The position numbers were made by a program, and so were the translations under genes. 64,000 nucleotides of DNA, taken from the NCBI RefSeq assembly GCF_000186245.1, contig NC_014935.1, forward strand, positions 1,860,001 through 1,924,000, given 5' to 3'. Source of the stretch: Nitratifractor salsuginis DSM 16511. GTDB lineage: Bacteria > Campylobacterota > Campylobacteria > Campylobacterales > Sulfurovaceae. This document shows, piece after piece, positions 1 through 10,535 of this stretch. Within the stretch, counting starts at the first letter, position 1. Each line of letters starts with the position of its first letter. The notes under the pieces were generated by a model. It ran no database searches and was not told where the DNA came from. It saw only the letters and a program-made list of their open reading frames with translations.

Positions 1-449
1 CCCGCCTCATAGCTCATTCGGGCGAACTCCCGAGCTTTCTCGTCGATTCCCTTCCCATAGATACGGCGAAACTCCTCTTCGCTGAAAGAGGTCAACGCCG
101 TCACCGCCAGGACCAGGGGACGATCCTCTCCATAGGGTTCCAGCCGCTCCATGACCGTCCGCAGGGCCCGCTCCCCGGCGCTGGCGTGGACATTGAACAT
201 CTCCACCCCCAACTCGGCGATCTCCGCCGCCGCGTCAGCCATTGTGTTGGGGATGTCGTAGAGCTTCAGATCGAGAAAGATCCTGAAACGGGGGTTGATG
301 CTCCGCAGGGTATCGAGAAAGTCCCGGCCGTCGCGGATGTAAGTGCGAAAGCCAACCTTCATCCAAAGATCATCGAACTCCCCCAGGGCTTCGGCGAGAC
401 GGAGATTCTCCGCGGAGCTGGGCAGGTCCAGGGCTATAGCAAGTTGCAT
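1..449 (-). CDS. pyrF: Orotidine 5'-phosphate decarboxylase (3' end outside window)
   Basis: The last enzyme of UMP synthesis, converting OMP to UMP plus CO2 in the cytoplasm. About 149 residues are visible, starting MQLAIALDLPS. The family signature DLKLYDIPNT with its catalytic Asp-Lys pair lies near residue 70, followed by the helix-strand pattern of a TIM barrel (FNVHASAGE). The gene runs off the left edge, so the second half of the barrel and the phosphate-binding loop are not seen. The start at 449 is 3 bases past the moeA stop, so the two genes are probably co-transcribed. Nothing suggests a broken gene. Confidence 0.93.
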   Translation of the reverse strand, partial: MQLAIALDLPSSAENLRLAEALGEFDDLWMKVGFRTYIRDGRDFLDTLRSINPRFRIFLDLKLYDIPNTMADAAAEIAELGVEMFNVHASAGERALRTVMERLEPYGEDRPLVLAVTALTSFSEEEFRRIYGKGIDEKAREFARMSYEA

Positions 450-452
450 CGG

Positions 453-1688
453 CTATCCTTCCTGTGAATCGTTTCGAAATTCTACCGCATCCCAAAGGGG
501 GATCACCTCGATCGATGTTCCTTCCGGAAGTTCCCGGACCTCCTCCCCGAATATCGCTAGGACATCGCTCTCCGCCAGGGGAGTGAGCATCCCCGATCCG
601 TAGCGGTTGCCCCGGGTAGGAAAGAAACGCCCCTCTCTCATTCGCCCCAGGACCATTTCGCTCCGCCCGCCCCGCAGCTTGAGCACTTCGCCCATCGCGG
701 CGCTGAAACGGCGGTGCCGGACCGATCGGGCCCCCTGCATCCGAAAGAGCACCGGAATCGCAAGGACCAAAATATTGAGCATCGTAGCCAGAGGATTGCC
801 CGGCATCGCCATCACGAAGCTCCGCCCCATCCGACCCATCATCGTGGGACGCCCCGGTTTGACATTGACCCCGTGAAAGAGAGGCTCAAGCCCATTAGCG
901 AGGAAGGCTTCGTAGAGAAAATCGGCTTCTCCCGTACTGATCCCTCCGCTGGTGAAGATCACATCGTAACGCTTGAGCTCCCCCAGCATTGCGACGGTGC
1001 TTTCCCGATCGTCGGGGATGCGGCCGTGGTATTCCGCCGCGAAGCCATAGCGCTGCAGCAGGGCAATGATCCCAAAAGCGTTGGCATTGTAAATCTCGTC
1101 CTCCTCCGCTTCCTCCCACGGTTCGCGGATCTCATCTCCGCTAGACAATACAGCGATCCTCAGCGGCGCCGTCACCTCGGCCGCCATCAACCCCTGGCTG
1201 CTCAGCAACGCGATATGGGAGGGTTCCAACACCGTTCCCGCCTCCAAGAGCGTCGTCCCCACGTCGAGCTCTTCGCCTCGTTTGCGCAGGTTGCTCCCCC
1301 GCTTGATCCCCTCAGGAATCGTCACCGCTTCATCCGTCACATCAGAGCACTTCTCGATCGGAACGATCGTATCGGCATCGGCCGGTACCTGTGCCCCCGT
1401 CATAATCCGGTAGCACTCTCCCTCCTCTAAAATCGCTTCGGGTCGATCTCCGGCAAAAATCGTCGCGGCGATCCGCAGTCGCTTCCCGCCATCCCCATAA
1501 CGAAAAGCGAAGCCGTCCATAGCCGAATTGTCAAATGAAGGAAGGTTTTTGCGAACCTTCACCTCTTGCGCGAGAATACGCCCCAAAGCCCGATCAAGCG
1601 TCACAATCTCCCGTTCCCTTTTGAGCGGCGCATTCTCCAACGCCAAACCCAGCGCCTCTTTTAATGACAAGGTATCCAGCTTCACCAT
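453..1688 (-). CDS. moeA: Molybdopterin molybdenumtransferase
   Basis: Inserts molybdate into adenylylated molybdopterin to complete the molybdenum cofactor. The 411-residue length is normal for MoeA. Family motifs visible in order are SSGDEI, GGISTGEADF and the MPGNPLA loop of the MoCF-binding domain, with a C-terminal beta domain after residue 330. An upstream in-frame start at 1709 exists, but the ATG at 1688 has AGGAG about 8 bases before it and begins MVKLDTLSLKEAL, so I prefer it. It lies directly ahead of pyrF on the same strand. Its presence implies molybdoenzymes elsewhere in the genome, such as nitrate or formate enzymes. Confidence 0.92.
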   Translation of the reverse strand: MVKLDTLSLKEALGLALENAPLKREREIVTLDRALGRILAQEVKVRKNLPSFDNSAMDGFAFRYGDGGKRLRIAATIFAGDRPEAILEEGECYRIMTGAQVPADADTIVPIEKCSDVTDEAVTIPEGIKRGSNLRKRGEELDVGTTLLEAGTVLEPSHIALLSSQGLMAAEVTAPLRIAVLSSGDEIREPWEEAEEDEIYNANAFGIIALLQRYGFAAEYHGRIPDDRESTVAMLGELKRYDVIFTSGGISTGEADFLYEAFLANGLEPLFHGVNVKPGRPTMMGRMGRSFVMAMPGNPLATMLNILVLAIPVLFRMQGARSVRHRRFSAAMGEVLKLRGGRSEMVLGRMREGRFFPTRGNRYGSGMLTPLAESDVLAIFGEEVRELPEGTSIEVIPLWDAVEFRNDSQEG

Positions 1689-1853
1689 AAAGATCACTCC
1701 TCTCTGCAATTGTTCAATGGAGCTATTATGTCTAAATCATTGTTAGAGATCGAAATGAAAAAGGCAGTATTATCTAAAAGGCCAACTGTGTGACTGTGGG
1801 TTAAAAATAAAAAAAAAGATGGAAAATAGTAATGAGAAATAAAAAAGGGGGAA

Positions 1854-1930
1854 TGGTAGCAGGGGGGGAACTTGAATCCCCGACCTCCGGCTTATGAGAC
1901 CAGCGCTCTAACCAGCTGAGCTACCCTGCC
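1854..1930 (-). tRNA. tRNA with CAU anticodon (probably tRNA-Met)
   Basis: On the minus strand a complete cloverleaf of 77 bases including the encoded CCA can be drawn. The acceptor stem is GGCAGGG/CCCTGCT, the D-arm GCTC/GAGC, the anticodon stem CTGGT/GCCGG with loop CTCATAA, and the T-arm GGGGA/TCCCC with TTCAAGT. The first acceptor pair can form, unlike in an initiator tRNA, so this is elongator Met, or the Ile tRNA whose CAU is modified to lysidine; sequence alone does not separate these. A good promoter lies just upstream and T-rich DNA follows. Confidence 0.95.
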
Positions 1931-1949
1931 ATCAAAAATACAGGCCGGA

Positions 1950-1978
1950 ATATTACCCTAGAAAACTTTAAAAGTCAA
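1950..1978 (-). promoter_or_regulatory. Sigma-70 promoter of the CAU tRNA
   Basis: On the minus strand TTGACT (1973-1978), a 17-base spacer and TAATAT (1950-1955). The expected start is about 7 bases on, some 13 bases before the mature tRNA 5' end at 1930. Confidence 0.75.
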
Positions 1979-2069
1979 TACCAAGCCAAAGAGAGAGAAA
2001 TAAGTATTAAAAATAAGGTAACTTTAGTCAATAACACTAATGATTCTTAAATATTTTCCTGGAATTGAC

Positions 2070-2098
2070 TTGACATACATCAAAAAACTCACTAAAAT
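2070..2098 (+). promoter_or_regulatory. Sigma-70 promoter of groES-groEL
   Basis: TTGACA (2070-2075), exactly 17 bases, TAAAAT (2093-2098): close to consensus and the strongest vegetative promoter in the window. No CIRCE inverted repeat for HrcA (TTAGCACTC-N9-GAGTGCTAA) is present around it. Confidence 0.8.
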
Positions 2099-2128
2099 AC
2101 CGTCAAACTAAACCAAAAAGGAGCGAGC

Positions 2129-2395
2129 ATGAACTTCAAACCCCTGGCTAATCGTGTACTGATCGAGCGTGAGGAGGAAGTCACAACCACCGCTTCCGGC
2201 ATCATCATCCCCGACAACGCCAAAGAAAAGCCCCTTCAAGGGAAAGTCCTGGCAGTCGGACCCGATGCGGAAGAAGAGGGAATCAAAGTAGGCGACACGG
2301 TCGTCTTCGGCAAATACGCCGGGACCGAGATCGTTCTGGACAATAATGAGTATCTCATCCTCAACAGCGACGAGATCCTCGGTATCCTGGGCTAA
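2129..2395 (+). CDS. groES: Co-chaperonin GroES
   Basis: Seven-subunit lid of the GroEL folding chamber. The 88-residue length is near the family norm, starting [14 protein letters not shown]. The mobile loop that contacts GroEL is residues 12-31 ([16 protein letters not shown]), followed by the beta-barrel pieces GKVLAVGP and [21 protein letters not shown] precedes the ATG by about 6 bases. It is followed by groEL 69 bases downstream on the same strand, and a near-consensus sigma-70 promoter lies 31-59 bases upstream. Confidence 0.97.
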   Translation: MNFKPLANRVLIEREEEVTTTASGIIIPDNAKEKPLQGKVLAVGPDAEEEGIKVGDTVVFGKYAGTEIVLDNNEYLILNSDEILGILG

Positions 2396-2425
2396 GCCCC
2401 GAATATTAGAGAGTAAGAAGAGTAG

Positions 2426-4102
<1,677 letters not shown>

Positions 4103-4159
4103 TCTCCCCCACCTCCTGAAGGAATTTTCCCAAAACGTCGATTCATTCCCTCCTTTTCT

Positions 4160-4179
4160 TTCCGGTCGTGAGACCGGAA
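4160..4179 (+). terminator. Stem-loop after groEL
   Basis: Perfect 8-bp stem TTCCGGTC/GACCGGAA with a GTGA loop, followed by a short T-rich run (TCTTTC). The position fits the end of the groESL transcript. The T-tract is weak, so termination efficiency is uncertain. The remaining 4180-4396 is AT-rich with no other feature I can support. Confidence 0.55.
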
Positions 4180-4396
4180 TCTTTCATATCTGAATAAAAT
4201 ACTTCATTCCTTTAACAAGAAGATCCCATCACACTGCTTTCCCTATCAATATTCAGGACAATATAACCTCTTCGCAATGCTTCAATTTCCATTTTGATTC
4301 CAGAGGTCTTCAACCTACCTTCCTTGTTCTGGCAATGATTAGATTTTATCAACTTTCTATTTTAAACTGGTAATATATTTAAGGGAAGGAGTAGTT

Positions 4397-5227
4397 ATGG
4401 CTTTTTACGAAAAATTCAGATCAGACCAGTTGATCGGTGCCCACAGAGGTTGGAGGGAGATCCGTCCGGAGAATACACTTTGTGCTTTCGAAGCGGCGGC
4501 AGGGCATTGCGACTTCATCGAACTTGATGTGCAGCTGAGCCAGGATGGAGCCTGGGTCGTTTGCCACGATGAGACATTGGAGCGAACCACCGATGTGGAA
4601 CAGTGTTTCCCGGGGGAACTGCGCCCAAGACGGGTCATCGACTACGCCGTGGAAGAGCTTCGCCGACTTGATGCAGGAAGTTGGTTTCTCGACCGGGACC
4701 CCTTCGGTACGCTGAAATCGGGAAGGGTGTGGAGAGAAACGATTCAGGCCCTGATGCCTATCCGACTGCCTACCCTGGAGGAAGTTCTCGATTTTTCCGC
4801 AGCGAGCGGGATCTCTCTGAATATCGAGATCAAAGATATGCAGACGCTTCCGGCAAAAAAGGTCGTTCGAAGATTCAGGGAGGTCTTGGAAGAGTATCCC
4901 AAGGCGCTGCCGCCCATCCTGGTCTCCTCCCTCAACCACTATTACCTGGCCGAGCTCAGTCGAGGGATCCCTTCACTCCCTCTGGCTGCTCTGGTGAATG
5001 CATCCCATCCTCCACGACTCAAAGACTACCTGAAGCGGCTCTGGGTCGAAGCCTATCACGTCGATACGACACTGATCAAAACTACCCCGATCGAGTCTTT
5101 GGAACGTCTCGGCATCTACTGCGGCGTCTATACCGTTAACAACCCCATCCATCAGGAGTACCTCTTCCGCCAAGGCTATCGATCGATCTTTTCGGATTGT
5201 CTCATCGAAAGAGATACCCCCTGTTGA
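4397..5227 (+). CDS. Glycerophosphodiester phosphodiesterase
   Basis: Hydrolyses glycerophosphodiesters from phospholipid turnover to glycerol 3-phosphate and an alcohol. The 276-residue protein has the GDPD motifs in order: AHRG..IRPENT (residues 15-26) with catalytic His and metal Glu, IELDVQLSQDG (about 41-51), CHDETLERTTDV with the second catalytic His (about 56-67), and NIEIKDM (about 141). No signal peptide is visible, so it is probably cytoplasmic (UgpQ-like). It stands alone between the groEL terminator and a small membrane-protein gene. Confidence 0.88.
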   Translation: MAFYEKFRSDQLIGAHRGWREIRPENTLCAFEAAAGHCDFIELDVQLSQDGAWVVCHDETLERTTDVEQCFPGELRPRRVIDYAVEELRRLDAGSWFLDRDPFGTLKSGRVWRETIQALMPIRLPTLEEVLDFSAASGISLNIEIKDMQTLPAKKVVRRFREVLEEYPKALPPILVSSLNHYYLAELSRGIPSLPLAALVNASHPPRLKDYLKRLWVEAYHVDTTLIKTTPIESLERLGIYCGVYTVNNPIHQEYLFRQGYRSIFSDCLIERDTPC

Positions 5228-5299
5228 AACAGGGCAGTAACGAGAAGGTAACGATCTTTCGCCACAATTCTGCATCCAAATACAGAAAAAGGATGCATT

Positions 5300-5470
5300 A
5301 TGCAACTCAAACTATCAGAAAAAATCTTTATCTATTCAATGATCGTGATTGGTGTGGCCATCTATCAACTGCTCCGCCTGATTCCTCAACCGGGATTTAT
5401 GCTCAAAGAGTTGGAAGAGGTACCGGAAAGAGAAGAGAGCCGAAAAGAGCGACTCTGTTACAGTTGCTGA
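5300..5470 (+). CDS. Small single-span membrane protein, 56 residues
   Basis: A short frame starting MQLKLSEKIF with AAAAGGA about 8 bases upstream. Residues 9-28 (IFIYSMIVIGVAIYQLLRLI) form one hydrophobic helix, followed by a charged tail rich in Glu, Lys and Arg and ending in CYSC. It sits between the phosphodiesterase and the convergent rimP, with only 4 bases between the two stop codons. I do not recognise the family. The ribosome site, the hydrophobic helix and the exact fit between neighbours make it plausible as a gene; function unknown. Confidence 0.5.
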   Translation: MQLKLSEKIFIYSMIVIGVAIYQLLRLIPQPGFMLKELEEVPEREESRKERLCYSC

Positions 5471-5474
5471 GGGC

Positions 5475-5915
5475 TCAGGAGTTGTTGGCCCAGTCGAAGT
5501 AGGTACGGGCTTTGAGGATCTGGGGGTAGCTGTAGCGGTGTTCGCCCTCTTTATTGCGAAGAATGATCCCCTCTTCGTCGGCAGACTCCAGGATACCCCG
5601 GAGTTTTTCGCCTCCGGCGATCTTGAGTTTGACCCGTTCACCGACGGCACTTTGGAAATGCCGGGGCTTTTTGAGGGTCCGCTCGATGCCGGGGGAGCTC
5701 ACTTCCAGGAAGTATTTGCCGCCAACCGGCGGATGGACATCGAGAAGGGGGGAGAGGTCGTTGGAAATATCGGCGCAGGTGTCCAGATCAACACCCCCGT
5801 CCTTGGTGATATAGACCCGATAAATAGTCTGATCGTTCTCGTTGACGGTTTCGGTATCGTAAAACTCCGCTCCGTGGGAGCGCACGATCTTGGCGATCTG
5901 ATCCTCAAGATTCAT
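5475..5915 (-). CDS. rimP: Ribosome maturation factor RimP
   Basis: Needed for 30S subunit maturation. 146 residues, starting [13 protein letters not shown]. The family segments DLDTCADISNDLSPLLD and YFLEVSSPGIERTLK are clear. An upstream in-frame start at 5990 would extend back through rbfA; the ATG at 5915 with AAGGAG nearby gives the usual RimP length and leaves only an 11-base overlap with rbfA. It is the last gene of the ylxR-infB-rbfA-rimP run, the usual translation-factor neighbourhood. Confidence 0.93.
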   Translation of the reverse strand: MNLEDQIAKIVRSHGAEFYDTETVNENDQTIYRVYITKDGGVDLDTCADISNDLSPLLDVHPPVGGKYFLEVSSPGIERTLKKPRHFQSAVGERVKLKIAGGEKLRGILESADEEGIILRNKEGEHRYSYPQILKARTYFDWANNS

Positions 5916-6270
5916 TGCCAAGCTCCTTTTCGATCTTTTTGAACAGTTGATCCATCTTGCTGATACGCTCCAGCTGATCGTCGAACTCAAAGGTGAAGTT
6001 GGGAGCCTTGTACCATCCTTCCGCCTCTTTGACGTAGGTTTTGAGATAGCCGGCGACCTTGCGCAGACGCTTCAGGGCCTCCTCCTGCTCCTCGGGCTCG
6101 ATCCCGGTAGGGTCCAGGAAGACCCGGGCGTCGTAGCGCCCGCGGGAGCAGAGGACTTCCGTGACATTGAGCGCATTGATCCGCTCGTCGTCGAGCGTCG
6201 AGAGGGCTTCGGGGATCAACTCCTTCAGAACCGACTCGGTGCGCTTCCGTTTGATCTCGGCCTGGGTCAT
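5905..6270 (-). CDS. rbfA: Ribosome-binding factor A
   Basis: Late 30S assembly factor with a KH-like fold. 121 residues, starting [13 protein letters not shown], with [21 protein letters not shown] in the central sheet and the C-terminal [19 protein letters not shown] typical of RbfA (LTFEYDDSIERA in relatives). The start overlaps the infB stop by 4 bases, implying translational coupling. Its end overlaps rimP. Confidence 0.93.
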   Translation of the reverse strand: MTQAEIKRKRTESVLKELIPEALSTLDDERINALNVTEVLCSRGRYDARVFLDPTGIEPEEQEEALKRLRKVAGYLKTYVKEAEGWYKAPNFTFEFDDQLERISKMDQLFKKIEKELGNES

Positions 6271-8924
6271 AGGGTCGCCTGCTCCTCCACCTCTTTGAAG
6301 GTTTCGATGACGTCACCGACTTTGATATCGTTGAAGTTCTCCAGCATAATTCCGCACTCGAAGCCGGCACGGACCTCTTTGGCATCTTCGGTGAAGCGCT
6401 TGAGGGAGCTGATCTTGCTGGTGTAGACGACCACACCGTTGCGGATCAGGCGGGCACCGGCGTTGCGCTCGATGACCCCTTCGGTAACCATACATCCGGC
6501 GATGGTGCCCACTTTGGCGACGGTGAAGGTTTCACGAACCTCCGCCTGGCCGGTCACCTCTTCGGTGATGACAGGGCTCATCAGACCGCTAAGCAGCGCT
6601 TTGACATCGTCGATCAGGTCGTAGATGATGGAGTAGGTCTTGATCTCCACACCCAGGTCCTGGGCCTTCTTCTTGACCGCGCCGGTGGGGCGGACGTTGA
6701 AGCCCAGGATGATGGCGTTTTCGCTGGCATCGGCCAGGAGCACGTCGCTCTCGGTAATTCCGCCGACACCGCCGTGGATCACTTCCACCTGGACCTCTTC
6801 GTTCTTGAGCTCCGCCAGAGCCGACTTGATCGCCTCGAGCGAACCCTGGACATCGGCTTTGACCACCAGAGGAAGCTTCTTGATCTTGCCTTCGGCGATC
6901 AGGGCACCCAGCTCGTCGATGGAGACTTTGGTACTCTTGGAGAGCTCTTTGGCGCGGGCATACTCTTTGCGCTTCTCGGCGAGTTCACGCGCCTCTTTCT
7001 CGTTCTCCATCGCGACCATCACTTCACCGGCGCTGGGGACTTCGTGCAATCCCACGACCCCGGCCGGAGTACTGGGCCCGATCTCTTTGGCGCGGCTGCC
7101 GTCGTCGAGGATCAGGGTCCTCACCCGGCCGAAGGTGGTCCCGACGATGACGTTGTCTCCGACATGGAGGGTTCCGTTCTTGATAATGACGTTGGCGACG
7201 GGGCCGAAGCCCTTCTCGACCGAACTCTCGATGACGATCGCTTTAGCCCGGCGGGTGGGATCGGCGGTGAGCTCCATCATCTCCGCCTGCAGGAGGATCG
7301 TCTCGAGCAGATCGTCGATCCCCTCTCCTGTCACAGCCGAAACACCGACGGTCTCGTAATCCCCACCCCATTCGACCGGCAGGATACCCGCCTCGGCCAG
7401 CTGGGATTTGACATTATCGATGTTGGCCGTGGGCTTGTCGATCTTGGTAATCGCGATGATGATGGGGACTCCCGCAGCCTGGGCGTGGGAGATCGACTCT
7501 TTGGTCTGGGGCATCACCCCGTCGTCGGCCGCGACGACGATGACGGCGATATCGGTTGCTTGGGCACCCCTCGCCCGCATTTCGGTAAAGGCGGCGTGGC
7601 CCGGTGTGTCGATAAAGGTGATCTTCTTGCCATCCTTCTCTACCTGGTAAGCCCCCACGTGCTGGGTGATTCCTCCAGCCTCTTTCTCCGCCACTTTCGT
7701 CGAGCGGATGTAGTCGAGCAGTGAAGTTTTACCGTGGTCGACGTGTCCCATGACCGTAATAACCGGGGGACGGGGCTCTTCGACTGTGTTGGGCTCGGCA
7801 TCGTAAGCGGCGACATAATCGAGTGCGTCGAGGGGATTGATGGTTTCGACCTGGACATCGAACTCTTCGGCCAGGATCTCGATGGAATCCTTGTCCAGGA
7901 AATCGTTTTTGGTTACCATCGTACCCAGAGAGAAGAGGACTTTGACCACTTCTCCCACACTGCGGCCAACCTTTTCGGCAAACTCATAGACACGGACATC
8001 TTCGGGAATTCTTACCACGCTGACCTTTTCTGTACTCTCTTGTTGTTTGTAATATCTGCGTTTCTTACCGCCGCGACGGCCTCCACGGCCTCCGGGACGG
8101 TTGGGGAAGTTGCGCTGGGGCATCCCTCCGATCCCCTGAGCGGCCCGGCGCTTGGCTTCGGCCCGGCGCCGCTCTTCCTGGCGCTGCTGCTCTTCGAAGA
8201 TCGTCTTGTCGGAGAAATCCAGGAGAACAACTTCCTGCTCTTCGAAGAGTTCGACGGAACCTCCCAGATCCCGCTCGCCCAGGATCTCCAGTTTCTCGCC
8301 GGTCGATTTGGCTTCGGCGGGAACCTTTTTCTTCTTCTTTCTCGAAGAGGCACTGGGAGAGACATCGGTCAGGGAAATCTTCTTCTCCCGACTCGGGGCC
8401 GGTTTGGCCTTTTTGACGATAGTGATTCCCCGTTTGCGAAGAGGAGCACGGCGCGGCTGGGGCGTCTCCTGCTCCTCTTCGCTCTTTTTGGCGACAGCCG
8501 TGATCCCTTTGCGGACGGTCGCGGGCTTTTTGGGAGCGGGAGCTTCGGGGGCAGGCTCTTCTTTGGCGGCAGCCTCCTTGGCTTCTTTGGCCTCTTCGCT
8601 CTTGGCAGGCTCACTCTTTTCGGGAGTCACTTCGCTTTCGGTACTTTCGACACGCTCGGCAGCCTCGGGACTCTTCGCTTCCTGAGGAGCCTTCGCCTCG
8701 GCTTTTTCTTCTTTGGGGGCTTCCGCCTTCTCCCCCGGTTTCGGCAGCCCGGCAGGCCAACGGCCCGTCATCGCATAGTCCATCAGCATCGCTGCCTGGT
8801 CCAGTGTGACGGAACTTCCCGCCACTTTTACATTGAACCCGAGCTCTTTGGCTTTGTTCAGCAGTTCGCTGTTGGACATTCCGGCTTCGGCCGCAATCTC
8901 CTGGATCTTGACTTTATCACCCAT
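6267..8924 (-). CDS. infB: Translation initiation factor IF-2
   Basis: GTPase that places initiator tRNA on the 30S subunit. 885 residues. The N-terminus has an IF2_N domain ([20 protein letters not shown]). A long low-complexity linker (about 65-300) is rich in Lys, Glu, Ala and Pro and ends in an Arg/Gly-rich patch ([13 protein letters not shown]). The G domain starts near residue 390 with GHVDHGKTS, then DTPGHAAF and ITKIDKP; domains II-IV follow. The linker is long, which accounts for its size. It overlaps ylxR by 8 bases and rbfA by 4. Confidence 0.97.
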   Translation of the reverse strand: MGDKVKIQEIAAEAGMSNSELLNKAKELGFNVKVAGSSVTLDQAAMLMDYAMTGRWPAGLPKPGEKAEAPKEEKAEAKAPQEAKSPEAAERVESTESEVTPEKSEPAKSEEAKEAKEAAAKEEPAPEAPAPKKPATVRKGITAVAKKSEEEQETPQPRRAPLRKRGITIVKKAKPAPSREKKISLTDVSPSASSRKKKKKVPAEAKSTGEKLEILGERDLGGSVELFEEQEVVLLDFSDKTIFEEQQRQEERRRAEAKRRAAQGIGGMPQRNFPNRPGGRGGRRGGKKRRYYKQQESTEKVSVVRIPEDVRVYEFAEKVGRSVGEVVKVLFSLGTMVTKNDFLDKDSIEILAEEFDVQVETINPLDALDYVAAYDAEPNTVEEPRPPVITVMGHVDHGKTSLLDYIRSTKVAEKEAGGITQHVGAYQVEKDGKKITFIDTPGHAAFTEMRARGAQATDIAVIVVAADDGVMPQTKESISHAQAAGVPIIIAITKIDKPTANIDNVKSQLAEAGILPVEWGGDYETVGVSAVTGEGIDDLLETILLQAEMMELTADPTRRAKAIVIESSVEKGFGPVANVIIKNGTLHVGDNVIVGTTFGRVRTLILDDGSRAKEIGPSTPAGVVGLHEVPSAGEVMVAMENEKEARELAEKRKEYARAKELSKSTKVSIDELGALIAEGKIKKLPLVVKADVQGSLEAIKSALAELKNEEVQVEVIHGGVGGITESDVLLADASENAIILGFNVRPTGAVKKKAQDLGVEIKTYSIIYDLIDDVKALLSGLMSPVITEEVTGQAEVRETFTVAKVGTIAGCMVTEGVIERNAGARLIRNGVVVYTSKISSLKRFTEDAKEVRAGFECGIMLENFNDIKVGDVIETFKEVEEQATL

Positions 8925-9162
8925 CAGTAGTGCACTCCTTTAGTAGCTTGACAAGAACGTCTTCTTGGATGCGAAAACGTTTTGACAGTTGTTTGATCCT
9001 CTTCGAGTCCTGACTGCAGGAGCGGCAGATGTAACTGCTCCGACCGAAACCGCGATAGGGCATGACCTGACCGCTTTCAAACTGTATTCGGATTAATGTA
9101 TGTTGGGGTTCTCTGTTTCTGCAGGCAATACACATTCGAATAGGATATTTTTTCACGGGCAT
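8917..9162 (-). CDS. YlxR-family RNA-binding protein (DUF448)
   Basis: 81 residues, with the family signature [19 protein letters not shown] near the start and [10 protein letters not shown] in the middle; the paired cysteines suggest a zinc or RNA-binding site. YlxR genes typically precede infB, as here. The start overlaps a TATAAT sequence (9161-9166), so if that promoter is used, translation would begin at the GTG of residue 3 (9156) on a leaderless message. The thrB stop lies 13 bases upstream. Confidence 0.85.
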   Translation of the reverse strand: MPVKKYPIRMCIACRNREPQHTLIRIQFESGQVMPYRGFGRSSYICRSCSQDSKRIKQLSKRFRIQEDVLVKLLKECTTDG

Positions 9163-9175
9163 TATACCAAAAAAC

Positions 9176-10060
9176 TCAAGACTTTCCTATGACGCCCACA
9201 TTGTCCAGACCGTGTGTCATGATCCGAAACTGGGGAAAACGCTCCGCGAGAACCGCCGCGAGCTTTTTGGCATCATCCGCATAGGCCAGATTGAAGAAGG
9301 TCGAGCCGCTGCCCGAGAGGGTGCTCATCAAGGCCCCGTGGTCCAATGCGGTCTTCTGCACTTCGAAAAGCTCGGGCATCATCCGCATCCGGCGCTCCTG
9401 ATGGATCTTGTCCTTGGCAGCGATACGCAGCAGGTCCCAGGATTCGCTCATAAAGAGCGCCGTCATATAGGCGGCCCGGGAGAGGGAGTAGACCACCTCT
9501 TCCTTGGTATACATCTTGGGCAGGACGTTGCGGGAGCGGTTGGTGGAGATGGTCCGGTCGGGCACCACCAAAACAGCACGCAGGTAGGAAGGCAGACGCC
9601 GCTTCTTGCTGTAGACCCGCTCCCCCTCCAGGCAGGCGACGTTGAAGCCCCCCATCACCGCAGGAGTGATGTTGTCCGGGTGGTGTTCGTAGCGCAGAGC
9701 GGTATTGAGGATTTTGCGTTTGTTGTATTTGACCCCCGCGGCGAGATGGGCCGCGGTGATGGCGGAGACGATCACGGCCGAGGAGCTCCCCAGCCCCCGG
9801 GAGATGGGGATTCGGTTGGTAAATTCGAAACGGAAAGTGGCCCGTTTCCCGTCGGTGAGTTTCCGGTATTGCTCGTGAAAGATATGAAGAAAAAGGGAAT
9901 TCTTTTTGATCTTGGGGTTGTCGGCGCCCTCCCCTTTGGTCGAGACACTGTGAAAGCGGGCGGGTTTGATGACGATCTCATTACGCAGATCGATGGCCAG
10001 GCCCAGGGTATCGAAACCCGGGCCCAGGTTGGCACTCGTGGCGGGGACGCTGATAAACAC
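9176..10060 (-). CDS. thrB: Homoserine kinase
   Basis: Phosphorylates homoserine on the route to threonine. GHMP-kinase fold, 294 residues, as expected for the family. It begins with GTG: VFISVPATSANLGPGFDTLG is the conserved N-terminus. Earlier in-frame starts would run back into tsaB, and AAGGTCCGAA lies directly before the GTG. The GHMP phosphate loop is SRGLGSSSAVIVSAI near residue 85, and the late motif MSTLSGSGST is present. The gene starts 10 bases after the tsaB stop and probably shares its transcript with lpxC-tsaB. Confidence 0.92.
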   Translation of the reverse strand: MFISVPATSANLGPGFDTLGLAIDLRNEIVIKPARFHSVSTKGEGADNPKIKKNSLFLHIFHEQYRKLTDGKRATFRFEFTNRIPISRGLGSSSAVIVSAITAAHLAAGVKYNKRKILNTALRYEHHPDNITPAVMGGFNVACLEGERVYSKKRRLPSYLRAVLVVPDRTISTNRSRNVLPKMYTKEEVVYSLSRAAYMTALFMSESWDLLRIAAKDKIHQERRMRMMPELFEVQKTALDHGALMSTLSGSGSTFFNLAYADDAKKLAAVLAERFPQFRIMTHGLDNVGVIGKS

Positions 10061-10070
10061 TTCGGACCTT

Positions 10071-10535
10071 TTAGACGGCAGGCAGTCGATAATCTGGCCG
10101 GTTCCCCGGCTCCCGCTCCAGCGCATCCAATGTGGATGGGAACGAGAACTCCTGCGCAATAGTTTCCTCGAGAGGTTGCGTAATTATAGTCTCTTTTTCT
10201 TTGACGAAATAGAGCCGGCCCATCGCTTTGAGGGGCCGTCCGTCGTTAAGGGCAAAAGCGCTGACGGCACCGAAGGGGATCCCCCGAAGGAGATGGAGCG
10301 TCTCCAAAGCGATGTAGGTGAGCTTGATCCCCATCTGGCTTCCGGGGCCGTTGACATAGAGGATCTCATCGAGCCCGCTTTCGAGTCGGCGTTCCAATTC
10401 GGGAAGGAGGAGTTCCGAAGCGTAGCCTTCCCGTTCCCACTGCTCTTTGAGCTCGTTCCCCTCGTAGAGGGCGAACTGCAAAGGAGAAGAGATGGGGTTG
10501 ATGACCAGGGTGCGTTTAGGCAAAGCACCGCTCAT
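10071..10535 (-). CDS. tsaB: tRNA threonylcarbamoyladenosine protein TsaB (short form)
   Basis: Partner of TsaD in making the t6A modification of ANN-decoding tRNAs. About 154 residues, shorter than E. coli TsaB (about 230), as is usual in this phylum. The conserved core ILYVNGPGSQMGIKLTYIAL (residues about 76-95) is the typical VxxGPGSFTGIR-like motif. I start at the ATG at 10535, which overlaps lpxC by 20 bases. A TTG at 10523 just before PKRTLVINPISS is also possible, since neither start has a strong ribosome site. Confidence 0.8.
   Translation of the reverse strand: MSGALPKRTLVINPISSPLQFALYEGNELKEQWEREGYASELLLPELERRLESGLDEILYVNGPGSQMGIKLTYIALETLHLLRGIPFGAVSAFALNDGRPLKAMGRLYFVKEKETIITQPLEETIAQEFSFPSTLDALEREPGNRPDYRLPAV

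Noticed and set aside
2040-2128. CIRCE heat-shock operator before groES
   Set aside because: Looked for TTAGCACTC-N9-GAGTGCTAA; only unrelated AT-rich sequence is present.
7734-8930. 398-residue Phe/Leu/Gly-rich frame antisense to infB
   Set aside because: Reverse reading of the Lys/Glu/Ala linker of IF-2, not a membrane protein.
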